From positions 310,001 through 374,000 of the forward strand of contig NZ_JACHIK010000004.1 of NCBI RefSeq assembly GCF_014203155.1: DNA of 64,000 nt, written 5' to 3'. This document shows, piece after piece, positions 17,599-25,661 of this stretch. The first letter of the stretch is position 1; every line of letters starts with the position of its first letter. This stretch comes from Shinella fusca (GTDB lineage: Bacteria; Pseudomonadota; Alphaproteobacteria; Rhizobiales; Rhizobiaceae). Under the pieces are notes generated by a model that saw only the letters and a list, made by a program, of their open reading frames with translations, ran no database searches and had not been told where the DNA came from. Position numbers and translations under genes: made by a program.

Positions 17599-17823
17599 AT
17601 GACATCGCGTAAAACGGACAAACGGCCGTCAGCGGCCAAGCAGGATGCGCGCGGCCAGTTCGCGCCGTCCCAGGCGGACCGGCACGCCGACGGCGTGGTG
17701 AGCGCCAAGCCGACCGTCATCACCGGATCGCAAGACGCGACCGCCCACCGGAGCCCGCCCGGCAGGAAGCGCGGGAAGGACTGGGAAGCCGGCTTCGACG
17801 AGCGCCAGCCCGACCGATCCTGA
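17599..17823 (+). CDS. Small hydrophilic protein, unknown
   Basis: 74 residues, very polar and low-complexity (rich in K, R, D, A, P), with no recognised domain and probably disordered. AAGGAG lies 6-7 bases before the ATG, and it sits 21 bp after the DUF4142 gene, so it is probably co-transcribed. The ribosome site and spacing are the main support. Confidence 0.6.
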   Translation: MTSRKTDKRPSAAKQDARGQFAPSQADRHADGVVSAKPTVITGSQDATAHRSPPGRKRGKDWEAGFDERQPDRS

Positions 17824-17836
17824 GGAGGAACAGATC

Positions 17837-18019
17837 ATGCAGGAAAGAACCGCAAACGCCGGGGAAGACCGCAAGGAACGCCCGGCGCCGCCGCGAACGC
17901 CGGGAGAGGACGTTTCGGATCCGCATCCCGGAAGCGTCTCGGACGGCACGCATCCGGAGGCCTCAGAAGTCAAACGGCCCGATGGCGACCCCGGCCAAGC
18001 TAGGAGGCGTCCGTCATGA
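17837..18019 (+). CDS. Small hydrophilic protein, unknown
   Basis: 60 residues, charged and Pro-rich, with no recognised domain. A strong TGAGGAGG ribosome site precedes ATG 17837, and its stop overlaps the start of the GFA gene (ATGA). Probably a disordered protein or a translational-coupling leader for the next gene. Confidence 0.55.
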   Translation: MQERTANAGEDRKERPAPPRTPGEDVSDPHPGSVSDGTHPEASEVKRPDGDPGQARRRPS

Positions 18020-18402
18020 CATCCTTTGCCGGATCCTGCCTTTGCGGGCGCGTGAGCTTCACCGTCGGGGGCCTGCCGAAGAGGATCGGCATCTGCCACT
18101 GTACGGATTGCCGTCAGGAAAGCGGCTCCGCCTTCACCTTCTACGGCATCTGGCCGGCAGGGCAGTTCGAAGCCGCGGGCGAGACCGCCGCCTTTTCGGG
18201 GCGCTGCTTCTGCCCGCATTGCGGCTCCCGGCTCTTCTCGCTCGATGCGGACGAGGCCGAGATCAAGCTCGGCGCGCTCTCCGAAGCACCCACGCCGTTC
18301 ACCCCGACCTACGAGCTCTGGATCAAGCGCCGCGAACCCTGGCTTCGGCCCATCGAGGGAGCCGAACAATACGAAGAGGACAGGCCCGCCAGCCCGACGT
18401 GA
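18016..18402 (+). CDS. GFA-family zinc protein (DUF636)
   Basis: 128-residue protein of the glutathione-dependent formaldehyde-activating (GFA/CENP-V) family. Zinc-binding cysteines are visible in CLCG (residues 8-11), CHCTDC and CFCPHCGSRLF. The family fold is a small beta-barrel with structural zinc; most members do not have a proven formaldehyde role, so a general thiol or S-hydroxymethylglutathione function is only possible. TAGGAGG precedes the ATG. Confidence 0.85.
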   Translation: MTSFAGSCLCGRVSFTVGGLPKRIGICHCTDCRQESGSAFTFYGIWPAGQFEAAGETAAFSGRCFCPHCGSRLFSLDADEAEIKLGALSEAPTPFTPTYELWIKRREPWLRPIEGAEQYEEDRPASPT

Positions 18403-18525
18403 CGGCCGGCTTCCCCCGGTCTATCGCGCCAGCACGTTGCGCGCGCCGGCCTCGCGGAAGGCGCGTTCGGCCCCGAGGACATCCGCGTCGGCATGGCCGC
18501 GGCTCTCCGGTCAAGGTCAGGGGGA

Positions 18526-18560
18526 CCTCCATCGGTTGCCATTGCGTCAACCGATGGAGG
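18526..18560. terminator. Perfect 13-bp inverted repeat between convergent genes
   Basis: CCTCCATCGGTTG (18526-18538) and CAACCGATGGAGG (18548-18560) pair perfectly around a 9-base loop. It lies in the 180-bp gap between the GFA gene and the stop of the molybdopterin oxidoreductase, so a bidirectional terminator is most likely. No U-run is seen on either side. Confidence 0.5.
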
Positions 18561-18582
18561 GCGCCTCAGGTTCCGGGAAGGC

Positions 18583-21423
18583 TCATGACGGCACCGCCAA
18601 TGTCTGCGGCGCGGCCTGCCGGAGGCGGGTCAGCAGCCAGGTGCGCTGGCGTTCGTTCCGGCTTTCGATGCCTTGCAGGTCCTTCTCCAGCGCGCGGTCG
18701 CCGAGCGCGCGGGCACCCTGGATGAGCACCGCCGTGGACACGAAGCTCTCGTTGACCATCAGCCATAGCCCCTGCAGGTCGCGCATCAGGCCGAAGCCGG
18801 TCTGGGGCCGGCCGATCGCCAATGCCTTGTCGAGCGCGGCCGCCTCGCCCTCGCGCCCTGCGCCATAGGCCGCCGCATGCGGGCGCAGGGCGGCGGCGCT
18901 CTCCTCGGACCAGCCCATGAACAGCGCGCTCTGCTGGCCGATATCCGGCGTCATCGGGTGAGCCTTGCGCAACGTCTCCCAGCCGCGAACCAGGCATTCC
19001 TCGCTCGCCAGCAGCAGCCCGATATAATCGGCGAGACAGGGCCGGCTCGCCGCCCCGCCGTCCAGCGCCGCGGCCTCCCGCTTCGTTTCGGCCGGCTGCG
19101 GCAGCGGTGAGAGGCCCGCCGCCTTCTCCAGCCTGACGGCCGCATATTTGAAATGCGGCTGCTTGCTCACCGGGTCCCATTCGTAGAGCGTCAGTTCGTT
19201 GGCCGCGCGTTGCCGTCCGGGGTCGTCCCAGTAGCCGTAGTGGAACGGCATGAACAGCGTGCCGGGCTCGATGTCGCCGATCCGCGCCGGAGCCTCCGCC
19301 ATGCCGCGCCGCGAGGTGACGCGCAGCATCTCGCCTTCGGCTATGCCGAGGCGGCTCGCATCCTCCTCGCTGACCTGGATGAAGGCATCGGGCGCGGCAT
19401 CGCGAAGCGCCTTCGACCGCCCGGTCTTGGTGCGGGTGTGGAAATGGAACACGACGCGCCCGGTGGAGAGATAGAAGGGATAGTCCGCATCCGGCTCCTC
19501 CGTCGGCGGCACGTATTCGGCAGCGCGCAGGAAGGCGCGGCCGTCCGGCCGTTTCGCACGGTAGTCCTCCTCCGTGACCGCCGCCCCGGTGAGAAGGTCG
19601 TGGCCGTAGCTCTCGCAATAATCGGGATCCGTCGGGAAATGGAGATCGGCATAGTAGCGCTCCGAGCCGTCGGGGTGCCGGTCGTTGCACGGCCAGGGAA
19701 TGCCCGAGCCGCCGGTCAGCTTCGCATAGGAAAGTCCCGAATAGTCGCAGGGCCGGCCGCGCGAACATTCCCGCCATGCGTCGAACGCGCCCTCGGCATC
19801 GGTCCATTTGATGAGGGGCGCGCCGTCCTTGTCGCGGAAATCCATGCGGCGGGCGAAATCGAGGAAGATGTCGAGGTCGGACCGGGCCTGCCCCGGCGGC
19901 TCGACGGCCTTGCGGTTGAGATGGACGACGCGGTCGACATTGGTGGAACAGCCCGTCTTCTCGCCCCAGATGGCGGCAGGCAGGACCACGTCCGCCATCT
20001 CCGTCGTCTCGGTCATGAAGGCGTCCTGCGCGATGACGAACACGCCCCGCCGGCCGAGGTCCCCGCGCAGCCGGGCAAGGTCCGGCATGGAGACGGCCGG
20101 ATTGGTGCCGACGATCCACAGCACCCGGATCGAGCCGTCCCGGACATAGTCGAAGATCTGCAGGGCATGGGTCGGCGGCCCCCAGTCCGGCAGGGTGGCC
20201 GGATCGACGTTCCAGAGCCGCGCCATCTCCTCGACATGGCGCGGATTGCCGAAGTTGCGGAAGGCCGACAAGTCGCCGCCCGATCCGGTCTCGCGGCTGT
20301 TCTCGGCGGTCGGCTGGCCGTTCATCTGCAGGATGCCGCAGCCGGGCCGGCCGATCCGGCCCAGCACCAGGTTGACGTTGTTGACCTGCACGGCCGCCGC
20401 CGTGCCCTGGTTGGACTGGTAGACGCCCTGCAAGCAGGTCGACAGCAGCATGGTCGAGCCGCCGATCATCGCGGCGGCCTCGCGGATCTGGTCGGCGGGG
20501 ATACGCGCGATCTCCGCGACCTTCCCGGGCGTGTAGCTTGCGACGGTGCGGGAAAGTTCGTCATAGCCCAGCGTATGCGCCTCGATAAAGGCGCGGTCGG
20601 CATGGCCCTGTTCGATCAGTTCCCGGATCAGCCCGTTCAGCACCGCGACATTGGTGCCGAGGCGCGGCTTGATGTGGAGGTCGGCCTCGGCGGCCGTCGC
20701 CGTGCGGCGGGGATCGACGACGATCATCTTCGAGGGCCGGTCGGCCCGCCGCCGGTCGAGCACCCGCGACCAGAGCACGGTGGCCGTCGCCGCCATGTCA
20801 TGGCCGACGAGGAGGAAGCAATCCGTGGCCTCCACGTCCGAATAGGTGCCGGGTTGCCCGTCCGCGCCGAAGGTCTCCTTCAGCGCCGCGCCGGCGGTTG
20901 CCGTACAGAGCCGCGTGTTGCCGTCGATGTGGAGGGTGCCGATCCCGGCCGTGCGAATGACGCTCAGCGTGTAGTTCGCCTCCGCGAAGAGCTGGCCCGA
21001 CGTGTAGAAGCCGATGGAGCCGGCGGTGTACTTCTCCTTCGCCGCCTTCATGCGGGCGACGATCAGGTCCATCGCCTCGTCCCAGCTTGCCGGCTCCAGC
21101 CGGCCGCCGCGGCGGACGAGGGGCTGGGTCAGCCGGTCGACGCTGGCATTGGCGACCCAGCCGTGCAGGCCCTTGGGGCCGAGCCGGCCGCGGTTGACGA
21201 TATCCGCCTCGCGCCCGCGCACGCCGACGATGCGCCCGCCCGGCCGGTCGTCCTTGACGGCGATGTCGATGCCGCAGCCGTTCGAGCACAGGAAGCAGGA
21301 GGCCTGCACCCAGCGGTCCGGCTCCTCCTCGACATTCTGGTCGACGCGGATCGGCCAGTGCGACCCGAGGGACGGCGTTCGCGGCCCCCAGATATCGGTG
21401 ATGCTGTCGCGCGTGCTGACCAT
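18583..21423 (-). CDS. Molybdopterin oxidoreductase with C-terminal helical extension
   Basis: 946-residue enzyme of the bis-MGD family (nitrate reductase/formate dehydrogenase-like). Three N-terminal cysteines C43, C46 and C50 (ASCFLCSNGC) should bind an Fe-S cluster, but the fourth ligand position in RGRLGPKG (about residue 82) is Gly. A Cys at about 173 (GNTRLCTATAG) sits where the Mo ligand of NapA/NasA-type enzymes lies. The MGD-binding C-terminal domain (FHYGYWDDPGRQRAANELT) is followed by about 170 extra residues, rich in helix and reminiscent of a ferritin-like bundle. No signal peptide is seen, so it is probably cytoplasmic. Start ATG 21423 has GGGAGGTC. It is the last gene of the clpB-led operon, 89 bp after cls. 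The substrate cannot be assigned. Confidence 0.85.
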   Translation of the reverse strand: MVSTRDSITDIWGPRTPSLGSHWPIRVDQNVEEEPDRWVQASCFLCSNGCGIDIAVKDDRPGGRIVGVRGREADIVNRGRLGPKGLHGWVANASVDRLTQPLVRRGGRLEPASWDEAMDLIVARMKAAKEKYTAGSIGFYTSGQLFAEANYTLSVIRTAGIGTLHIDGNTRLCTATAGAALKETFGADGQPGTYSDVEATDCFLLVGHDMAATATVLWSRVLDRRRADRPSKMIVVDPRRTATAAEADLHIKPRLGTNVAVLNGLIRELIEQGHADRAFIEAHTLGYDELSRTVASYTPGKVAEIARIPADQIREAAAMIGGSTMLLSTCLQGVYQSNQGTAAAVQVNNVNLVLGRIGRPGCGILQMNGQPTAENSRETGSGGDLSAFRNFGNPRHVEEMARLWNVDPATLPDWGPPTHALQIFDYVRDGSIRVLWIVGTNPAVSMPDLARLRGDLGRRGVFVIAQDAFMTETTEMADVVLPAAIWGEKTGCSTNVDRVVHLNRKAVEPPGQARSDLDIFLDFARRMDFRDKDGAPLIKWTDAEGAFDAWRECSRGRPCDYSGLSYAKLTGGSGIPWPCNDRHPDGSERYYADLHFPTDPDYCESYGHDLLTGAAVTEEDYRAKRPDGRAFLRAAEYVPPTEEPDADYPFYLSTGRVVFHFHTRTKTGRSKALRDAAPDAFIQVSEEDASRLGIAEGEMLRVTSRRGMAEAPARIGDIEPGTLFMPFHYGYWDDPGRQRAANELTLYEWDPVSKQPHFKYAAVRLEKAAGLSPLPQPAETKREAAALDGGAASRPCLADYIGLLLASEECLVRGWETLRKAHPMTPDIGQQSALFMGWSEESAAALRPHAAAYGAGREGEAAALDKALAIGRPQTGFGLMRDLQGLWLMVNESFVSTAVLIQGARALGDRALEKDLQGIESRNERQRTWLLTRLRQAAPQTLAVPS

Positions 21424-21512
21424 CTTGACCTCCCTTTCATGGCCCGGTCATGCCCGAAGGGGCAGATCCGATTTCTTTTCCGCCGGCAGGCGCCGCGCGC
21501 GGGAAGGCGGGC

Positions 21513-22949
21513 CTACAGAACGGGCCCGACGATCGCGAGCGCGTTGTTCCAGAGGCGCCGGCCGACCGGCCACCGCTCGACCTCCTGCGGCAGGATCCGT
21601 CGGCATTGCGCAAGGTAGCTTTCCTGCCGCGCGCGCATGGCGATGGTCGTTTCGGCATCCTCGAGGAGGATGTTGTTCTCGTAGTTGAGGTCGAAGCTGC
21701 GCCGGTCCATGTTCGCCGAGCCGATCAGCGTCACCTGCCCGTCCATGGTCAATGTCTTGGCGTGGAGCAGCCCGGCTCCGTATTCGTAGATCGTCACGCC
21801 GGCGCGAAGAAGATCGGGATAGTAGCTGCGGCTTGCCGCGGCGACCGCGAAATCGTCGTTGCGCGCGGGAAAGACGATGGTGGTGTCGACGCCCCGGTTG
21901 GCGCAGGCGCAGAGCGCGGCCTGCATGGCAGCGTCCGGCACGTAGTAGGGCGTCGTGACGAACAGCGAGCGCCGCGCGGCATAGACCAGCGTCTCGAACA
22001 TCTCCGGCATGGCCGAATTGCGGAATGTCGGGCCGGTCGCGACCACCTGGGCGGTAAAGCCCGGCCTTGCCGCCGGCATCGGGCGGCGCAGCAGGTCGCC
22101 GATGTCCTCGCCGCCGTTGCCCATCCAGTCGCTGGCGAAAAGATGCTGGTTCTGCCGCACGACCGGCCCCTCGAAGCGCATCAGCACATCGACCCAGGGC
22201 GCGTATTTCGCCTTGGGCAGGAACTGCGGATCGGCACAGTTCTGGCTGCCGCAATAGGTGATCCGGTTGTCGATGACGGCGACCTTGCGGTGGTTGCGCA
22301 GGTCGACGCGGCCGGTAAGCGCCCTCAGGAGCGGATTGCCGATCGTCAGCGCCCGGCGCACCTTCACGCCCGCCGCCGCCATGTCCTGCCAGAGCGGGCC
22401 GCACACGAGATCGCGCGAGCCGAGATCGTCGACGAGGGCCCGGCAGGCGACCCCGCGCCGTGCGGCCCGCTGCATCGCCTCGGCGACCTTCGTGCCGTTG
22501 CGGTCGGCAAGCCAGATGTAGAACAGGAGATGGACGTGATCGCTCGCCGCGTCGATATCGGCAACCATCGCGTCGATGGCCGCATCGGAATTCTCCATCA
22601 GGACGGCGCTGTTGCCGCCGACCGGCTCATAGCCGCTGATCGACCGGCCGACCGCGAAAAGCGCCTCGTGCCTGTCGGCCGTCTCCAGCGCCGCCGGCCA
22701 GCCCGGCGCGTCCTGCGGGCGCGGAAGGTCGTGAAAGGCCGCCTTCAGCCGTTCCACCCGCTTGCGCCCGACATTGGTCTGCCCGACGAGAAGGTAGGCG
22801 AGCGCCCCGACATAGGGCAGCGTCAGGACGAGGACGAGCCAGGCGGCGCGCGATTCCGGCTGCCGGTGCGCCCGAAGCAGGATATGCGCGGCGGTGACCG
22901 CGACGACGGCGATGTGCAGGACCACGAATGTGCCACCGCCGCCCGTCAT
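21513..22949 (-). CDS. cls: Cardiolipin synthase (ClsA type, phospholipase D superfamily)
   Basis: 478-residue membrane enzyme that makes cardiolipin from phosphatidylglycerol. Two N-terminal hydrophobic helices (residues about 5-25 and 36-55) precede two HKD motifs: HRKVAVID...GSQN and HAKTLTMD...GSANMD. The length is as expected for ClsA. Start ATG 22949 overlaps the stop of the 130-residue gene (ATGA). Its place in a stress operon fits the known role of cardiolipin in membrane stress, and it also supports respiratory complexes. Confidence 0.93.
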   Translation of the reverse strand: MTGGGGTFVVLHIAVVAVTAAHILLRAHRQPESRAAWLVLVLTLPYVGALAYLLVGQTNVGRKRVERLKAAFHDLPRPQDAPGWPAALETADRHEALFAVGRSISGYEPVGGNSAVLMENSDAAIDAMVADIDAASDHVHLLFYIWLADRNGTKVAEAMQRAARRGVACRALVDDLGSRDLVCGPLWQDMAAAGVKVRRALTIGNPLLRALTGRVDLRNHRKVAVIDNRITYCGSQNCADPQFLPKAKYAPWVDVLMRFEGPVVRQNQHLFASDWMGNGGEDIGDLLRRPMPAARPGFTAQVVATGPTFRNSAMPEMFETLVYAARRSLFVTTPYYVPDAAMQAALCACANRGVDTTIVFPARNDDFAVAAASRSYYPDLLRAGVTIYEYGAGLLHAKTLTMDGQVTLIGSANMDRRSFDLNYENNILLEDAETTIAMRARQESYLAQCRRILPQEVERWPVGRRLWNNALAIVGPVL

Positions 22950-23338
22950 GCGGCCGGCCCATAGAGAAGATCGAGCGCGGCGAGCACGATGAGGAGATAG
23001 GTCCCGTTGCCGGAGGCATCCTCGTCCTCGGAAAGGTCGAAGCGCTTCCACGTATCCCGCCGGTCGCCGGCCTCGTATTCGCGGATCACCGCCTCGGCGA
23101 TATCGCGGATCTCGGCGAACCGGGAACGGTCGAAATGCAGCCCCTCGCCGTCGACGAAGAGGCCTTCGCCCTTCAGGAAGTCCGCCATCGGCATGGAGGT
23201 CTGCGACAGATAGAACAGGAGGTCGCCTGCCTCCATCGGCTGATCCACGGATTGCGGCACGAGGCCGGCGCGATCGACCAGCAGGCCGGCTTTCGCCTGC
23301 ATGTCCTGCGTCAGCCGCTTCGTCGTCACGAGGGTCAT
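22946..23338 (-). CDS. Conserved-looking protein of unknown function (130 aa)
   Basis: 130 residues, acidic and soluble, with no domain I recognise. It is held between DUF2945 and cls by ATGA overlaps on both sides, so it is certainly translated as part of the operon. The C-terminus is hydrophobic (TYLLIVLAALDLLYG) and may form a helix that packs against a partner or membrane. Confidence 0.75.
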   Translation of the reverse strand: MTLVTTKRLTQDMQAKAGLLVDRAGLVPQSVDQPMEAGDLLFYLSQTSMPMADFLKGEGLFVDGEGLHFDRSRFAEIRDIAEAVIREYEAGDRRDTWKRFDLSEDEDASGNGTYLLIVLAALDLLYGPAA

Positions 23339-23559
23339 GACGCATCTCCATCCAGAAGCGTGAGGGCGGCGCCCTTGTGGGCGGCGACATGGTCGGTCCT
23401 GTCGCTCCTGATCTCGTATTGCGGCACGTCGGGCGATGCGCGGTGGGTATGGCCCTTGTAGTCGAAATCGCTGGTATGGATGGCGATGATCGTGCCCGAT
23501 ACCCGGCCGGCTTCCGAATTCCAGGCGACATGGTCGCCGATGGCGAAACGCTTGCTCAT
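23335..23559 (-). CDS. DUF2945 (TUDOR-like) small protein
   Basis: 74-residue protein with the DUF2945 pattern: FAIGDHVAWNSEAGRVSGTI, then FDYKGHTHRASPDVPQYEI and HKGAALTLL. The family, also called hypervirulence-associated TUDOR domain, is a small beta-barrel of unknown role, common in stress islands. It overlaps both neighbours by four bases. Confidence 0.85.
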   Translation of the reverse strand: MSKRFAIGDHVAWNSEAGRVSGTIIAIHTSDFDYKGHTHRASPDVPQYEIRSDRTDHVAAHKGAALTLLDGDAS

Positions 23560-24839
23560 TGCGATCTCCTTTCCCGAAGTTGGGTATCCGCCCCGGTGAT
23601 GAGGCGGGCGCTGCGCTGGCCGGTCGAGTAGATCCACAGCCAGCTCAAGGCGACGGCGAGGCGGTTGCGCAGGCCGATCAGGAAGTAGACATGGGCGATG
23701 CCCCAGGTCCACCAGGCAAGCCGCCCCTTGAGCCTGATCCAGCCGAGATCGACGATGGCGGCCCGTTTGCCGATGGTCGCGAGGTTGCCGTCGTTGCGAT
23801 AGGCGAAAGGCACCGGCACCGGCTTCCTTTCGCAGCGCGCACGGATCACGCCGGCGACATAGCGCCCCTCCTGCTTTGCCGCCGGGGCGATGCCGGGCAC
23901 GGTCCTGCCCTCGCCCATCGCGACATGGGCCGTGTCGCCGATCGCGAAGATGTCCGTAAAGCCGGGAACGGAAAGGTCGGGTTCGACGACGATCCGCCCG
24001 GCGCGGTCGGCCGGCGCCTTCAGCCATTCGGCGGCCGGCGAGGCGGCGACGCCCGCCGCCCAGAGGATCGTCGCGGCCGGCAGGAATTCGCCGCCAAGCG
24101 CGATGCCTGCCGCGCTGCATTCGGAGACCGCCTGGCCGGTGCGTACCTCGACACCGAGGCGCGAAAGCGCCCGCTCGGCATAGGCCGAAAGGTCCTCGGT
24201 GAAGGCCGAGAGGATGCGCGGGCCGGCTTCGACCAGCACCACCTTCGCCTCGCGCGTGTCGATGTTGCGGAAATCGCGGCGCAGCGTCTCGTGGGCGAGT
24301 TCGGCGATGGTGCCGGCAAGCTCCACGCCGGTCGGCCCGGCGCCGATGATGGCGAAGGTCAGCAGCCGGCGGCGCTCGGCGGGATCCGGCTGCCATTCCG
24401 CCCGCTCAAAGGCGGAGAGGATATGGCGGCGGATCGTCGTCGCATCCTCCAGCGTCTTCAAGCCCGGCGCGTAAGGCTCCCATTCGTCATGGCCGAAATA
24501 GGCATGGCGCGCGCCGGTGGCGAGGATCAGCGTGTCGTAGGGGACCCGCCTCCCGTCCTCCAGCAGCACGGCCTTTCCCGCCGTGTCCACGCCGCTTGCC
24601 GCGCCCAGAAGCGTCGTCGCGTTCTCGTGGCGCCGCAGCAGGGAGCGGATCGGCCAGGCGATCTCGGAAGGAGCGAGCGAGGCCGTCGCCGCCTGGTAGA
24701 GCAGGGGCTGGAACAGGTGATGGTTGCGCCGGTCGAGCACCGTGATGCGGAAAGGTCCCGAGGCAAGATGGCGGGCCGCCTCCAGCCCGCCGAAACCGCC
24801 GCCGACGATGACGACGTGATGATCGTCCTTTTCCGTCAT
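23556..24839 (-). CDS. ndh: Type II NADH dehydrogenase (NDH-2)
   Basis: Single-subunit, non-proton-pumping NADH:quinone oxidoreductase, 427 residues. The FAD-binding motif is VVIVGGGFGGLEAARHLA at the N-terminus, and the NADH-binding motif is FAIIGAGPTGVELAGTIAEL near residue 165. The C-terminal FAD contact is FTDIFAIGDTAHV, and the C-terminal region (WWTWGIAHVYFLIGLRNRL) is amphipathic for membrane attachment. Start ATG 24839. In the operon it would keep NADH turning over without a proton gradient, which fits with the bd oxidase genes nearby. Confidence 0.9.
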   Translation of the reverse strand: MTEKDDHHVVIVGGGFGGLEAARHLASGPFRITVLDRRNHHLFQPLLYQAATASLAPSEIAWPIRSLLRRHENATTLLGAASGVDTAGKAVLLEDGRRVPYDTLILATGARHAYFGHDEWEPYAPGLKTLEDATTIRRHILSAFERAEWQPDPAERRRLLTFAIIGAGPTGVELAGTIAELAHETLRRDFRNIDTREAKVVLVEAGPRILSAFTEDLSAYAERALSRLGVEVRTGQAVSECSAAGIALGGEFLPAATILWAAGVAASPAAEWLKAPADRAGRIVVEPDLSVPGFTDIFAIGDTAHVAMGEGRTVPGIAPAAKQEGRYVAGVIRARCERKPVPVPFAYRNDGNLATIGKRAAIVDLGWIRLKGRLAWWTWGIAHVYFLIGLRNRLAVALSWLWIYSTGQRSARLITGADTQLRERRSQ

Positions 24840-24860
24840 GACGGCCTCCAGCCGCTGGTG

Positions 24861-25661
24861 TTACTCCGCCGTAAGCGCGACCGCCGCTTCCGTCGTCAGC
24901 GTGCGGAAGGTGAAGCTCTCCTCGACGTAGAGATCGACGGTGGTGGCGGTGTGGCCGAGATAGCCGATGGAGAAGTCCTCGCCGACGGTCAGCTCGAAAT
25001 CGCCGCCGCGCAGCGACAGGACGAGCCCGCCCTCGATGGCCGGCGCCCAGATGACGCCGCCGTCGACGATCCGCTCGATATGGTGGAGGACGGGATAGCC
25101 GTCGTCGCTGCCGCCGCTCGCCGCCGTATAGGCCTCGGCGCCGAGGACCAGCGCATAGGGCCCTTCGACACCGGCAAGACGAAGCTGGCCGACCGCCCGC
25201 GCCACCGCGTCCGAATAGCGCTTCGCCCCGGGTGGCAACGGCATGGCCGGGTTGCTCGCCGCGGCGCGGATGCCCTCGATGCCGGCGGCCGCATAGCCGT
25301 CGAACACGGCCCGGTCCTCGGCGAAGGCGATCTTGCGCATGGCCTCCTTGACCGGCGACCAGTCGCTGTCGAGCGCACCGCGCTCCACGTCGTCGATGGC
25401 GCGGCGCGAAAGCTGGAAGGGCACGCGCACTTCGACGAGCGCCTTGACCTCGCGCGCCAGCGCCTGCACGCCCTCCTCGGGCGGCGCGATGGAAGCGACA
25501 TGGCCCGTGCCGACCGCCGAAAGGCCGGGACCGGACGGGCCGACCATGTCGACGACCCGGCGGGCGGCGAGGTGGCGCTTGAGCGTGCGCTTCGCCTCTT
25601 CCTCGATCTCCGCCCAGGCGGCCTCGGAAACGGGCGCGAGTTCACGGTGCAGGTTATTCAT
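24861..25661 (-). CDS. Encapsulin shell protein (family 1)
   Basis: 266-residue HK97-fold shell protein that self-assembles into a protein nanocompartment, the size expected of T=1 family 1 encapsulins. Family patterns include the N-terminal LHRELAPVSEAAWAEIEEEA helix that binds cargo peptides, VDMVGPSGPGLSAVGTG, the E-loop region with VPFQLSRRAIDDVERG, and the C-terminal LGHTATTVDLYVEESFTFR. Its ATG at 25661 overlaps the DyP stop by 8 bases, and the cargo gene is immediately upstream, the classic encapsulin arrangement. Confidence 0.95.
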   Translation of the reverse strand: MNNLHRELAPVSEAAWAEIEEEAKRTLKRHLAARRVVDMVGPSGPGLSAVGTGHVASIAPPEEGVQALAREVKALVEVRVPFQLSRRAIDDVERGALDSDWSPVKEAMRKIAFAEDRAVFDGYAAAGIEGIRAAASNPAMPLPPGAKRYSDAVARAVGQLRLAGVEGPYALVLGAEAYTAASGGSDDGYPVLHHIERIVDGGVIWAPAIEGGLVLSLRGGDFELTVGEDFSIGYLGHTATTVDLYVEESFTFRTLTTEAAVALTAE

